From Bacteroides sp. (lineage in GTDB: Bacteria; Bacteroidota; Bacteroidia; Bacteroidales; Bacteroidaceae), in NCBI GenBank assembly GCA_030151885.1, contig JASLCG010000159.1, forward strand, positions 1-21,097: a DNA stretch of 21,097 nt, given 5' to 3'. The position numbers and the translations under genes are program-made. Position 1 is the stretch's first letter, and every line of letters begins with the position of its first letter. Under the pieces are notes generated by a model that searched no databases, was not told where the DNA came from, and was given only the letters and a program-made list of their open reading frames with translations. Shown here in pieces: positions 1-7,781 of this stretch.

Positions 1-226
1 AGTATGTCGGCGACAAGCAATTCGTGTAGTGTAGAGTAAGAATTTACTTGTCGGGTGATAAAGAAAATTTTAAGCCTGTTACCACAATGTTCCTATTTAT
101 ATGAAATTCATTTATCTTTATTTGCCGTAATACTTATAATAGGTTAGTAGTTTTTATTATTTTTGTTATAATATTTTACTTTACTACACTAGTAAGGTAT
201 TATCACAAAAAGAAGACTCCCAAATA
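1..226. other. Non-coding leader upstream of holB
   Basis: No gene can be supported here. All three forward frames entering from the left edge close by base 39; the frame ending at bases 27-29 (reading YVGDKQFV then stop) looks most like a protein C-terminus, so an upstream plus-strand gene may end here, but that is a guess. The rest is AT-rich and presumably holds the holB promoter. A 7-base inverted repeat (CGACAAG at 11-17, CTTGTCG at 47-53) could be part of a weak terminator for the upstream gene, but its loop is long and no T-run follows. Confidence 0.5.
162..192 (+). promoter_or_regulatory. Weak candidate promoter for holB
   Basis: A TTTG at 162-165 is followed 19 bases later by TACACTAG at 185-192. 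This resembles the Bacteroidetes -33 TTTG / -7 TAnnTTTG pattern at the right spacing, but only two of the four bases in the TTTG half of the -7 box match. A start about 7 bases downstream would leave a leader of roughly 25-30 bases before the holB ATG. A perfect TATAAT at 167-172 also exists, but that box is not the one the primary Bacteroidetes sigma factor prefers. Confidence 0.22.
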
Positions 227-1336
227 ATGTATTTTAAAGATATACTAGGCCAAGAAAAAGTAAAAAACGAATTACTGTTACAAGTTCATAACAATAGGAT
301 TCCACACACTCAATTATTTAAATCAAATGAGGGTGTAGGTGCCTATCAGCTTGCTCTTAGCTATGCTCAATATTTGAATTGTGAAAATCCTACAAAAATA
401 GATTCATGTGGACACTGTCCTTCATGTATAAAAATGGATAAACTAATTCATCCTGATGTATATTTTACTTTTCCGACAGTTAAGCAGCTACTATCTAAAG
501 ATTATATTAAAGAGTGGAGAGAATTTGTTCTTAAGTCGCCCTATTTTTCTTTAGATCAATGGCTAGCCTTTATTAATGCACAAAATTCTCAAGCTATTAT
601 TTATCAAAAGGACTCTAAGGAGATTATTAAAGATATGTCTCTAAAGCCATTGGAAGGTAAATATAAAATTTCTCTGATCTGGCTACCCGAGAAAATGCAT
701 ACTACTGGAGCAAATAGACTTTTAAAACTTCTTGAAGAACCTCCACACAATACAGTCTTTCTCCTGATTTCTGAACATCCGGAGTTATTACTAACGACTA
801 TTTTAAGTCGTGCACAAGAGGTAGATATACCTAAACTTGATGAACAAAGTATTGTAGATTATTTAATTACTAATTACGGAGTAGATGCCAAAATTAGTAA
901 ACAAATAGCACACTCATCGAATGGGAATTTAAATAAAGCGCTTCAAGCAATACAAATAAATGAAGATAAAGTTTTATTTTTAAACTCATTTATCAACATA
1001 ATGCGCTACGCCTATGCTCGTAAAGTCAAAGATATTAAAACTTGGAGTGAGGATACCGCTAAATTTGGACGAGAAAAACAAAAACAGTTCTTATCTTATT
1101 GCCAATATATGGTTAGAGAGAACTTTATATATAATTTCAATCAGGCTAATCTAAATTATCTAAATCTAGAAGAAGAGCAGTTTTCTAGAAATTTTGCACC
1201 ATTTATTAATGAAACAAATGTAATGCAGATAATGAAAGAATTGGATTTAGCTCAACAACATATAGAACAAAATGCTAATGCTAGAATCGTGCTCTTCGAT
1301 TTAGCACTAAAGCTGATTGTTCTCATAAAACAATAA
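227..1336 (+). CDS. holB: DNA polymerase III clamp loader, delta prime subunit
   Basis: This 369-residue protein is a AAA+ family clamp-loader subunit. Delta prime sits in the complex that opens the sliding clamp and places it on primed DNA. An N-terminal AAA+ fold (about 1-210) holds four cysteines, C52, C61, C64 and C67, spaced like the zinc module of bacterial clamp-loader subunits. The P-loop position reads NEGVGAYQ (34-41) and lacks the Lys-Thr/Ser of a working Walker A, as expected for delta prime, which does not hydrolyse ATP, and unlike DnaX. NRLLKLLEEPP (163-173) and the SRAQ sensor-1/arginine-finger segment (194-197) are clear. The C-terminal helical part (about 240-369) is poorly conserved, as usual. 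The ATG at 227 fits the family N-terminus (FxDILGQ). No Shine-Dalgarno is visible. ricT follows after 11 bases. Confidence 0.9.
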   Translation: MYFKDILGQEKVKNELLLQVHNNRIPHTQLFKSNEGVGAYQLALSYAQYLNCENPTKIDSCGHCPSCIKMDKLIHPDVYFTFPTVKQLLSKDYIKEWREFVLKSPYFSLDQWLAFINAQNSQAIIYQKDSKEIIKDMSLKPLEGKYKISLIWLPEKMHTTGANRLLKLLEEPPHNTVFLLISEHPELLLTTILSRAQEVDIPKLDEQSIVDYLITNYGVDAKISKQIAHSSNGNLNKALQAIQINEDKVLFLNSFINIMRYAYARKVKDIKTWSEDTAKFGREKQKQFLSYCQYMVRENFIYNFNQANLNYLNLEEEQFSRNFAPFINETNVMQIMKELDLAQQHIEQNANARIVLFDLALKLIVLIKQ

Positions 1337-1347
1337 TAAATAAATAT

Positions 1348-2670
1348 ATGGATTTTCAACTCAATAATGGTAGCGGAAAGTTAAAATACAAAGGCTTTTC
1401 CAGACCTACTAATAAATTAAATACATACGACTGGTTGGCAGGTGTTCCAGGTAACGAAGACAACTGCGACATGGTAGAAGTTCAATTTAAAAATACACGC
1501 AAAGGATATTATAAGAATAGTAATAAGGTAGATATCAAAAAAGGAGATGTAGTAGCTGTTGAAGCTAGCCCTGGACATGATATAGGCGTTGTTACACTTA
1601 CAGGAAGATTAGTCTATTTACAAATGAAGAAGATAAATAGCAAATATCTTAGCGATATTAAAAGAGTATATAGAATAGCAAAGCCTGTTGATTTAGAAAA
1701 ATACGAAGAAGCTAAATCTAAAGAGCACGAAACAATGATTAAATCTAGGCAGATTGCTGCTGACTTAAAGCTAGATATGAAAATCGGAGATGTAGAGTAC
1801 CAAGGTGATGGCAATAAAGCTATATTTTACTACATAGCTGATGAGAGGGTTGACTTTAGACAGCTTATTAAAGTCTTAGCAGAAAACTTTCGTGTTAGGA
1901 TTGAAATGAAACAAATAGGTGCTAGACAAGAAGCTGGTAGAATTGGAGGTATTGGACCATGTGGAAGAGAACTTTGTTGTGCTTCATGGATGACAAACTT
2001 TGTTTCTGTATCAACAAACGCTGCCAGAATCCAAGATATTAGTTTAAATCCACAAAAGTTAGCTGGACAGTGTGCTAAACTTAAGTGTTGTCTTAATTAC
2101 GAAGTAGACACTTATGTAGAGGCTCAAAAAAAGATTCCTTCAAAAGAGGTAGAACTTATGACACAAGATGGTAACTACTATTATTTTAAAGCTGATATTC
2201 TTAATAATAAAATAACTTATTCTTCGGATAAGATAATACCTGCAAATCTTATTACAATCAGTGGACCACAAGCCTTTAAAGTAATATCACAAAATAGAAA
2301 AGGAATAAAACCAGACCTATCTAACAGCCTTGTACAAGAGGAAACTGGTGATAAGCCTAAGGATATTCTCGAACAAGAGAGCCTAACTAGATTTGACAAA
2401 AAGTCTAAATCTAGAAATAGAGGTAATAATGGAGGAGATAAGAGAAAACGCAAGTTTAATAATAACAGACCTAATAGAGATAGTAATAAAGAGGTTCCTG
2501 AAAACGCAAAGGAAAACTCCAAAAGAGAGAATAAAAACAGTAGTAAGAACAGGCCTAATAATAAAAACTATAAAAAGAGTAACAAACCTAATAGAGAGGG
2601 TAAGGAGAATAGAAATAATAATAAAAGGCCTAACAATAAACCAAGTGACAAACCTAACAATGAAAATTAA
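1348..2670 (+). CDS. ricT: PSP1-domain protein of the RicT/YaaT family with a basic low-complexity tail
   Basis: A 440-residue protein with a central PSP1 domain (about 40-265). Its signature is six cysteines in two clusters: C205, C210, C211 (GPCGRELCC) and C242, C247, C248 (QCAKLKCC). In Bacillus RicT the equivalent cysteines take part in Fe-S binding, in a complex that affects RNA maturation and phosphorelays; whether Bacteroidota RicT does the same is not established. From about residue 350 to 440 the chain is almost entirely Asn, Lys, Arg, Pro, Ser, Asp, Glu and Gly, with [KR]PN recurring five times; this looks disordered and possibly nucleic-acid-binding. It lies 11 bases after holB and overlaps the gldH start by 11 bases, so the three genes are probably cotranscribed and ricT-gldH translationally coupled. 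Confidence 0.87.
   Translation: MDFQLNNGSGKLKYKGFSRPTNKLNTYDWLAGVPGNEDNCDMVEVQFKNTRKGYYKNSNKVDIKKGDVVAVEASPGHDIGVVTLTGRLVYLQMKKINSKYLSDIKRVYRIAKPVDLEKYEEAKSKEHETMIKSRQIAADLKLDMKIGDVEYQGDGNKAIFYYIADERVDFRQLIKVLAENFRVRIEMKQIGARQEAGRIGGIGPCGRELCCASWMTNFVSVSTNAARIQDISLNPQKLAGQCAKLKCCLNYEVDTYVEAQKKIPSKEVELMTQDGNYYYFKADILNNKITYSSDKIIPANLITISGPQAFKVISQNRKGIKPDLSNSLVQEETGDKPKDILEQESLTRFDKKSKSRNRGNNGGDKRKRKFNNNRPNRDSNKEVPENAKENSKRENKNSSKNRPNNKNYKKSNKPNREGKENRNNNKRPNNKPSDKPNNEN
2467..2666 (+). repeat. Degenerate short repeats encoding the RicT tail
   Basis: The tail-coding DNA reuses short blocks. AGGCCTAAYAATAAA occurs at 2551-2565 and 2626-2640 with one difference. CCTAATAGAGA occurs at 2470-2480 and 2587-2597. 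ACAAACCTAA occurs at 2582-2591 and 2648-2657. The shared core CCTAAY encodes Pro-Asn and appears five times, at 2470, 2554, 2587, 2629 and 2653. The last copy runs directly into the gldH start codon (2660-2662). The pattern suggests growth by local duplication followed by drift. Confidence 0.6.
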
Positions 2671-3121
2671 GTTTTTACTAAGTATAGTTACTTTATTCTT
2701 ATGTGTAGCTTGTAACTTAAAAGAAGAATATCATCATTTTAATTCCATCCCATTACAGGGGTGGAATAAATGTGATACACTATCTTATCACATCAATGGA
2801 TTAGGGGTAAATAGACCTATTAACATATCAGTAAATATTCGTAATACACACGAATACAGTTATGAAAATTTGATTTTAAGTGTTCAACACAATCTTATAG
2901 ATAGCACTCTAACATGCACTGATACCATTAGCTTATTTCTTGCCAATAGTGATGGAATATGGCTTGGAGAAGGATGGGGTAATTTAAGACAAACATCACA
3001 TCAGTATACCTCCATACAGAAGCCTCAACTAACAGATAGCACTTATATCAAAATAGCAGCTATAATGCCAGACACTGTATTAAAAGGAATAGAAGATATT
3101 GGCATACACATTACCCATTAA
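2660..3121 (+). CDS. gldH: GldH-type lipoprotein
   Basis: The 153-residue product starts MKIKFLLSIVTLFLCVAC, a short charged N-terminus, a hydrophobic stretch and a lipobox (CVAC, Cys18), so it is exported and lipidated. The remainder (EEYHHFNSIPLQGWNKCD, GEGWGNLRQ, the C-terminal GIEDIGIHI) matches GldH. GldH was defined as a gliding-motility lipoprotein in Flavobacterium, yet non-gliding Bacteroidales keep it, and its molecular role is unknown. The frame stays open back to 2393, but those codons lie inside ricT and read as Lys/Ile/Arg-rich shadow; the ATG at 2660 puts a signal peptide exactly at the N-terminus and is the right start. It overlaps ricT by 11 bases and, at the other end, overlaps the convergent rodA gene by 11 bases. 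Confidence 0.85.
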   Translation: MKIKFLLSIVTLFLCVACNLKEEYHHFNSIPLQGWNKCDTLSYHINGLGVNRPINISVNIRNTHEYSYENLILSVQHNLIDSTLTCTDTISLFLANSDGIWLGEGWGNLRQTSHQYTSIQKPQLTDSTYIKIAAIMPDTVLKGIEDIGIHITH

Positions 3122-4574
3122 GCCTATGGGCTCTTCCTGCGTCAAGACGTAAAAACACAAATAGTAAAATTGTAAATCCCCAAAGAGAAGACCCTCCATA
3201 ACTAAAGAATGGGAGTGGAATACCTATTACGGGTAACAGCCCTAATACCATTCCTATATTTATAAAGACATGAAATAAAAACACGCATAGAACAGAGTAT
3301 CCATATGCTCGACAGAATATCGAAGTTTGTCGTTCTGCTAAAGCTATTAACCTCAAAATTAACACCAAGAAAAGTAATAGCACTGTAGTAGCACCTATAA
3401 AACCTTTCTCCTCTCCAATTGTACAGAAGATAAAGTCGGTATCCTGCTCTGGCACATATTTTAATTTAGTCTGTGTACCGTTAAGAAACCCTTTACCAGT
3501 AAGTCCTCCAGAGCCAATTGCTATTTTTGATTGGTTTACATTGTAACCAGGACCATGAAAGTCCTCGACCATACCCAAGACAAGTTCAATCCTCACTCTT
3601 TGATGAGGTTGTAGTACCTTATTAAACACATAATCTGTAGAGTATAAATAAGCTATAGACCCTACTAAGAATAAAGCTATTAAACTATAGCCCATCTTGC
3701 GATGCTTTAATGAATAGTAAATCAATGATAGTATCGTAGCAGCAGCACACAGAAGAACTACTACAATATAATTAAATGGTATCAGATAAGTAGCTATTAA
3801 ATAACTACCTAAAATAATAGCAGATGATATTAGTATAATCTTACCAGCTAAACTTTTATTCCTCATAAATATATATACCATACTGCCCGTAAAAAACAAA
3901 GCAACCGAGAGCATAGAAAACTCTCCAACAGAGATTTCCGTTTCAGGAAAAAATATTTGATCATACTTTATGCCAAAGATAAAATACACAACGGCAGAAA
4001 AAGCAATGAACAAAATAACTCCTGGCATTCCTTCCCTATATAAGACCAAGAAGAATGTTAGATAAACCAGTGCTGATCCAGTCTCTTTTTGTAGAATGAT
4101 AAGTAATACCGGAACTAAAATTATAGCACACAGAATCAATGCATCTCCTATCTTCTTCATCGAAAATGTAGAACTATTCATAAATCTAGCTAACGCTAAT
4201 GCTGTAGCAAACTTACCAAACTCTGCAGGCTGTAAACTTACTGGACCAAAGTGTAGCCAAGAGTGTGAACCTTTCACATCTCTAGCCACAAAAATAGTTA
4301 CCAATAACAACAAGACCATCCCTATGTAAATAATATAAGAGAAATTCCTATAGAAGGTATCATCTAGCATTAGTAAGATAAAAGCTAGCCCAAATGAGCA
4401 ACATATCCATAGAAGTTGTTTACCTGCTCTTGTTGATAAGTCAAAAAACTCAGGGCTTCCATACTCATAGCTTGCTCCACACACACTAAACCAACCACAA
4501 ACTAATAAAATTAAATATAGTAATACTGTCCACCAATCTAAGGTTTTCCAGACACTAGCGTTTCTTGAATTCAT
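3111..4574 (-). CDS. rodA: RodA, elongasome peptidoglycan glycosyltransferase (SEDS family)
   Basis: A polytopic membrane protein of 487 residues. SEDS proteins polymerise lipid II into glycan strands; RodA does this along the side wall with PBP2. Diagnostic segments are LQPAEFGK (114-121), PEQDTDFIF (375-383, where D380 aligns with the catalytic-region Asp of RodA) and GIPLPFFSYGGSS (451-463). The usual length is about 370-400 residues. The extra length falls in the middle (about 180-320), which reads as several additional hydrophobic segments (190-200, 220-236, 245-285, 296-311); I recall longer RodA proteins in Bacteroidota, but cannot check that here. It is the last gene of the purH-mre operon. 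Its start overlaps the end of mrdA by 20 bases, so translation is probably coupled. Its stop lies inside gldH on the opposite strand. Confidence 0.93.
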   Translation of the reverse strand: MNSRNASVWKTLDWWTVLLYLILLVCGWFSVCGASYEYGSPEFFDLSTRAGKQLLWICCSFGLAFILLMLDDTFYRNFSYIIYIGMVLLLLVTIFVARDVKGSHSWLHFGPVSLQPAEFGKFATALALARFMNSSTFSMKKIGDALILCAIILVPVLLIILQKETGSALVYLTFFLVLYREGMPGVILFIAFSAVVYFIFGIKYDQIFFPETEISVGEFSMLSVALFFTGSMVYIFMRNKSLAGKIILISSAIILGSYLIATYLIPFNYIVVVLLCAAATILSLIYYSLKHRKMGYSLIALFLVGSIAYLYSTDYVFNKVLQPHQRVRIELVLGMVEDFHGPGYNVNQSKIAIGSGGLTGKGFLNGTQTKLKYVPEQDTDFIFCTIGEEKGFIGATTVLLLFLVLILRLIALAERQTSIFCRAYGYSVLCVFLFHVFINIGMVLGLLPVIGIPLPFFSYGGSSLWGFTILLFVFLRLDAGRAHRLNG

Positions 4575-6417
4575 ACGGAATCAAATTAGTATTCTCAATT
4601 TCTTTAACTAGAGCTTCACGCTCTTCATCTATTTTTCCATTTAGATATTGCTCCATCATTAAAGCCCCGATAGGTGCAGCCCATCTTCCTCCAAATCCGC
4701 CATACTCTACATATACACTGATGGCTATTTTAGGCCTTTTCTGAGGAGCGAACCCTATAAAGACTGAGTGGTCATTTCCTCTATTTTGAGCTGTACCAGT
4801 TTTGCCACAAATTTCAATTCCAGAGAAATTAGCTCTACGTGCAGTACCACCATAAGCACTACCTACTACAGCTCCACGCATTCCTTGAGCTAAGTAGTCA
4901 AAGTACTGAGCATCTATAGAAGTTGCGTGTTTTGTAGTATATTTTGAGGAAATATAGTCATCCGATATAGATTTAACTATGTGTGGCGTAAAATAATACC
5001 CTCTATTCCCAATTATTGCTGCTAGATTAGCCATTTGTAGTGGAGTCATTAAAATTTCACCTTGCCCAATAGCAGTATGAATTATTCTTAAGCCATTCCA
5101 CTTTCCTTCTCCATATATTTTATCATAAAATTGTGCATTAGGTATTAATCCTCTTTTCTCATTAGGCAAATCTACTCCTAAAGTGTATCCCATCCCCATC
5201 GAAACCATGTGGTCTTTCCAAACCGTTAATGCTTCTGATGGTGATTCATACTTTTTATTATCTAGCATTTTATATAAGCCCCAACAAAAATAAGCATTAC
5301 AAGATGTAGATACAGCCCCTATTATAGGTACTGGCGAGGGATGATAGTGACAGCCTACACGCAATCCTGGCACAACAAAACCATGATAACAAGGAAACAC
5401 AGTATGAAGATCTACAATTTTTTCTTGAAGGAATATAGCACCTTGAGCTACTTTAAAAGTTGAAGCAGGAGGATAGGTTCCCATTAAAGATCTATTTAAT
5501 AAAGGACTAGTTGGGTCTAGTACCAATTTATTGTGATTTTTTCCTCTTTTACGGCCTACCATCGTCGATGGATCATAAGTAGGAGCACTTACAATTGCCA
5601 GAATCTCTCCTGTAGCTGGTTCAATCGCAACAATGCTTCCCATTTTACCCTGCATTAACTTTTCGCCCAACATTTGTAGCTCTATATCTAAGCTCAAAGT
5701 CAAGTCCTTCCCAGGCAAGGCATTTTCATTATGTATACCATCTTTATAACGACCTTGGATACGGCCATTAGCATCACGCAGTAAAATTTCGACTCCTTTT
5801 TTCCCTCTTAAAGTAGTTTCATAAGACTTTTCAAGTCCTTGAATACCTATATAGTCACCACCTGTATAATAGTCATCGTTCTTTATATCTCTTAACGACA
5901 CTTCTCCTATATAACCTAATGTATGTGCGGCAGAATTATAAGTATACTTTCGTATATCTCTTCTTTGAATGTAGAATCCTGGATATTTAAACAGCTTTTC
6001 TTGAAATACACCAGCTTCTTCTACCGATAGCTGAGACATAAATAACTGATGCGTAAATCTAGAATAACCAGGATTAACTTTCCGGTTTCTAATGGCTGCT
6101 AATCTCTCTAAAAAGTACTCCTTAGTTATTGACAATGTTTCACAGAGACTTGCAGTGTCAAGATTTTCGATTTTCCTCTCAACTATAGTTATATCGTATG
6201 AGGGCTCATTATAAACAAGGAGCTGACCATTTCGATCATACATTGCTCCTCTAGATGGGTATATTGTTCTTCGTAAAAGGGCATTACTATCTGCATTACG
6301 TTTATATGTGTCTGTCAATACCTGCAAACTAAACAAGCGTAATATATAGATAAGTACTATAACAACAGCAATACCTCCAATTACAAATTTTCTATTTCGA
6401 TGTTGATATCTAAACAT
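4555..6417 (-). CDS. mrdA: Penicillin-binding protein 2, elongasome transpeptidase
   Basis: A class B penicillin-binding protein of 620 residues. It cross-links the glycan made by RodA during side-wall growth and is a beta-lactam target. A single N-terminal membrane anchor (about 11-32) is followed by a dimerisation/pedestal domain (about 45-240), with SRGAMYDRNGQ (55-65) typical of PBP2, and then the transpeptidase domain. The active-site triad is intact: STFK (319-322, nucleophile S319), SCN (372-374) and KTG (539-541). IHTAIGQGE (446-454) and the two Cys between the first motifs (C343, C356) are visible. The ATG at 6415-6417 shares one base with the mreD stop (TAATG on the minus strand), indicating coupling; the gene ends 20 bases inside rodA. 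Pairing with rodA and mreBCD distinguishes it from the division protein PBP3/FtsI. Confidence 0.95.
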   Translation of the reverse strand: MFRYQHRNRKFVIGGIAVVIVLIYILRLFSLQVLTDTYKRNADSNALLRRTIYPSRGAMYDRNGQLLVYNEPSYDITIVERKIENLDTASLCETLSITKEYFLERLAAIRNRKVNPGYSRFTHQLFMSQLSVEEAGVFQEKLFKYPGFYIQRRDIRKYTYNSAAHTLGYIGEVSLRDIKNDDYYTGGDYIGIQGLEKSYETTLRGKKGVEILLRDANGRIQGRYKDGIHNENALPGKDLTLSLDIELQMLGEKLMQGKMGSIVAIEPATGEILAIVSAPTYDPSTMVGRKRGKNHNKLVLDPTSPLLNRSLMGTYPPASTFKVAQGAIFLQEKIVDLHTVFPCYHGFVVPGLRVGCHYHPSPVPIIGAVSTSCNAYFCWGLYKMLDNKKYESPSEALTVWKDHMVSMGMGYTLGVDLPNEKRGLIPNAQFYDKIYGEGKWNGLRIIHTAIGQGEILMTPLQMANLAAIIGNRGYYFTPHIVKSISDDYISSKYTTKHATSIDAQYFDYLAQGMRGAVVGSAYGGTARRANFSGIEICGKTGTAQNRGNDHSVFIGFAPQKRPKIAISVYVEYGGFGGRWAAPIGALMMEQYLNGKIDEEREALVKEIENTNLIPYEFKKR

Positions 6418-6923
6418 TATTTACTTCTAACTCTTTCTATAGCAAATATACAAATAGTAGTTAGTAATGTACTAAAAAGAATACGTAATGATAGAATTGA
6501 TAAAGAGGTTACTTTAAAATAGACAATTGAGATGAGTAATGTATGATGAATTAATGTCCCAAACAAAACATATTTGAAATAGCCAGATACAGACATACTC
6601 TTCATTGTTGGCCTAAGTGTAGCAACATCTTCGTTAGATTGAGAAAAGACTTTTAAAAGAGCTGGTCTTGAAAAGGCTAGTAAAACGGTAGAAGCTGTAT
6701 GCATTCCTAGCGTATTGGCACCAATATCTACCAATAAGCCTAATAAGAATGCCCATATCATCAGCTGATTTCTTGAAACCGCAGAGGCATCAATGATAAA
6801 AATCAGGTAAATGTATAAAAATGGCGTAGCGTAATTAAATAGTAGTATATTATTTAATATTATCACTTGTAAAAAAACAAGTACAATAAGCCAAATAGCA
6901 TAATTAATATATCTTGTTATCAT
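6417..6923 (-). CDS. mreD: MreD, rod-shape membrane protein
   Basis: A small, very hydrophobic protein of 168 residues with about five membrane segments (roughly 7-28, 33-48, 53-70, 118-136 and 145-162). MreD joins MreC and the RodA/PBP2 pair at the inner membrane and helps regulate elongasome activity. The family is poorly conserved; the recognisable part is the GLLVDIGANTLGMHTAS stretch (62-78). Identification relies equally on position: it lies two bases after mreC and overlaps mrdA by one base, the standard mreC-mreD-mrdA order. No enzymatic motif is present or expected. Confidence 0.9.
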   Translation of the reverse strand: MITRYINYAIWLIVLVFLQVIILNNILLFNYATPFLYIYLIFIIDASAVSRNQLMIWAFLLGLLVDIGANTLGMHTASTVLLAFSRPALLKVFSQSNEDVATLRPTMKSMSVSGYFKYVLFGTLIHHTLLISIVYFKVTSLSILSLRILFSTLLTTICIFAIERVRSK

Positions 6924-6925
6924 AA

Positions 6926-7759
6926 TTATCTTGCTTCAAGCTCCCTTCTTTCTAGTAAATCTTGATTTTCTACAACTCTTACTCCATCAAGTTTACCAAA
7001 ATCTACAGCAAGCTTTATACGTAAATAATAAGAAAGTCCATCATCAATATCACTAATATCATCTATTGTTCCTACAGAAATACCTTCAGGGAATATTGCA
7101 GAGTATCCACTCGTGACAAGTGTATCTCCTAGACTAAAAGTAGCGTGTCTTGGAAGGTCTCTTAAGTAAGCAAATGTAGCATCTCCAAACTCCCAAACTA
7201 AATTTCCTGTATAATTACTTCCAAGTATTTTACAGCTTAAAGAGAATCGACTGTTTAATAATGACATAACCCACGAATAGTTGGGCGAGGTCTTATAAAC
7301 AATACCTACGACTCCATTACCATTCACAACTCCCATATCTGGTCTAATGCCATCATTAGATCCTTTATTTAGAGTTATAAAGTTGTCAACATTTATAATA
7401 CTATTTTGAACAACTCTTGCAGGGTATAATTTATAGTTGTTTAATACGGATGTCTTAAGTAGTAATTCTTCATTTTTCAATGATATGCTCTCTCTCAACT
7501 CATCTTGAAGGACTGAAAGTTGGCGCTCCAATTCCATATTTCTATCTAATAACTCTTCGTTGATAGATTTTAGATGAAAATAAGAAGTTACAGATGACGA
7601 AACCTCTTGGGCTTTACCAAACACAGCATTAGCAGAGGTTAAATAGACGCTATGTTGGTAGTTGTTGAATCTAAATATTAAAATAACACTGGCTACCTCT
7701 AATAAAATAAAGAGGAACCAGTGATTATTTTTATATAAGAATTGTAATAACTTACGCAT
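6926..7759 (-). CDS. mreC: MreC, rod-shape protein
   Basis: A bitopic protein of 277 residues, a normal length. A short cytoplasmic N-terminus precedes one membrane helix (about 14-30), then a periplasmic coiled coil (about 64-105, ELLDRNMELERQLSVLQDEL), then a double beta-barrel domain (about 112-262). Family segments include LNKGSNDGIRPDMGVVNGNGVVG (130-152) and FPEGISVGTI (223-232). MreC binds PBP2 and is thought to switch it to an active state. It sits 22 bases after mreB and two bases before mreD, so it belongs to the same transcript. Confidence 0.94.
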   Translation of the reverse strand: MRKLLQFLYKNNHWFLFILLEVASVILIFRFNNYQHSVYLTSANAVFGKAQEVSSSVTSYFHLKSINEELLDRNMELERQLSVLQDELRESISLKNEELLLKTSVLNNYKLYPARVVQNSIINVDNFITLNKGSNDGIRPDMGVVNGNGVVGIVYKTSPNYSWVMSLLNSRFSLSCKILGSNYTGNLVWEFGDATFAYLRDLPRHATFSLGDTLVTSGYSAIFPEGISVGTIDDISDIDDGLSYYLRIKLAVDFGKLDGVRVVENQDLLERRELEAR

Positions 7760-7781
7760 TTACGATTCGTGGAAAGGTTTA

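Noticed and set aside
167..172. TATAAT box upstream of holB
   Set aside because: It matches the sigma-70 -10 box of Proteobacteria, but the primary sigma factor of Bacteroidota prefers TAnnTTTG, and no TTGACA-like partner is present in this AT-rich sequence.
227..1336. DnaX (tau/gamma) instead of delta prime
   Set aside because: The P-loop lacks the Lys-Ser/Thr needed for ATP binding, and the protein is far shorter than DnaX.
2217..2522. 101-codon minus-strand frame rich in Leu and Ser
   Set aside because: It is the complement of the Asn/Lys/Arg-rich ricT tail. The composition is a by-product of that tail, and no start context or neighbour supports it.
2393..2659. N-terminal extension of gldH
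   Set aside because: These codons overlap ricT in another frame and would place the signal peptide 89 residues inside the protein; the ATG at 2660 gives a proper lipoprotein signal.
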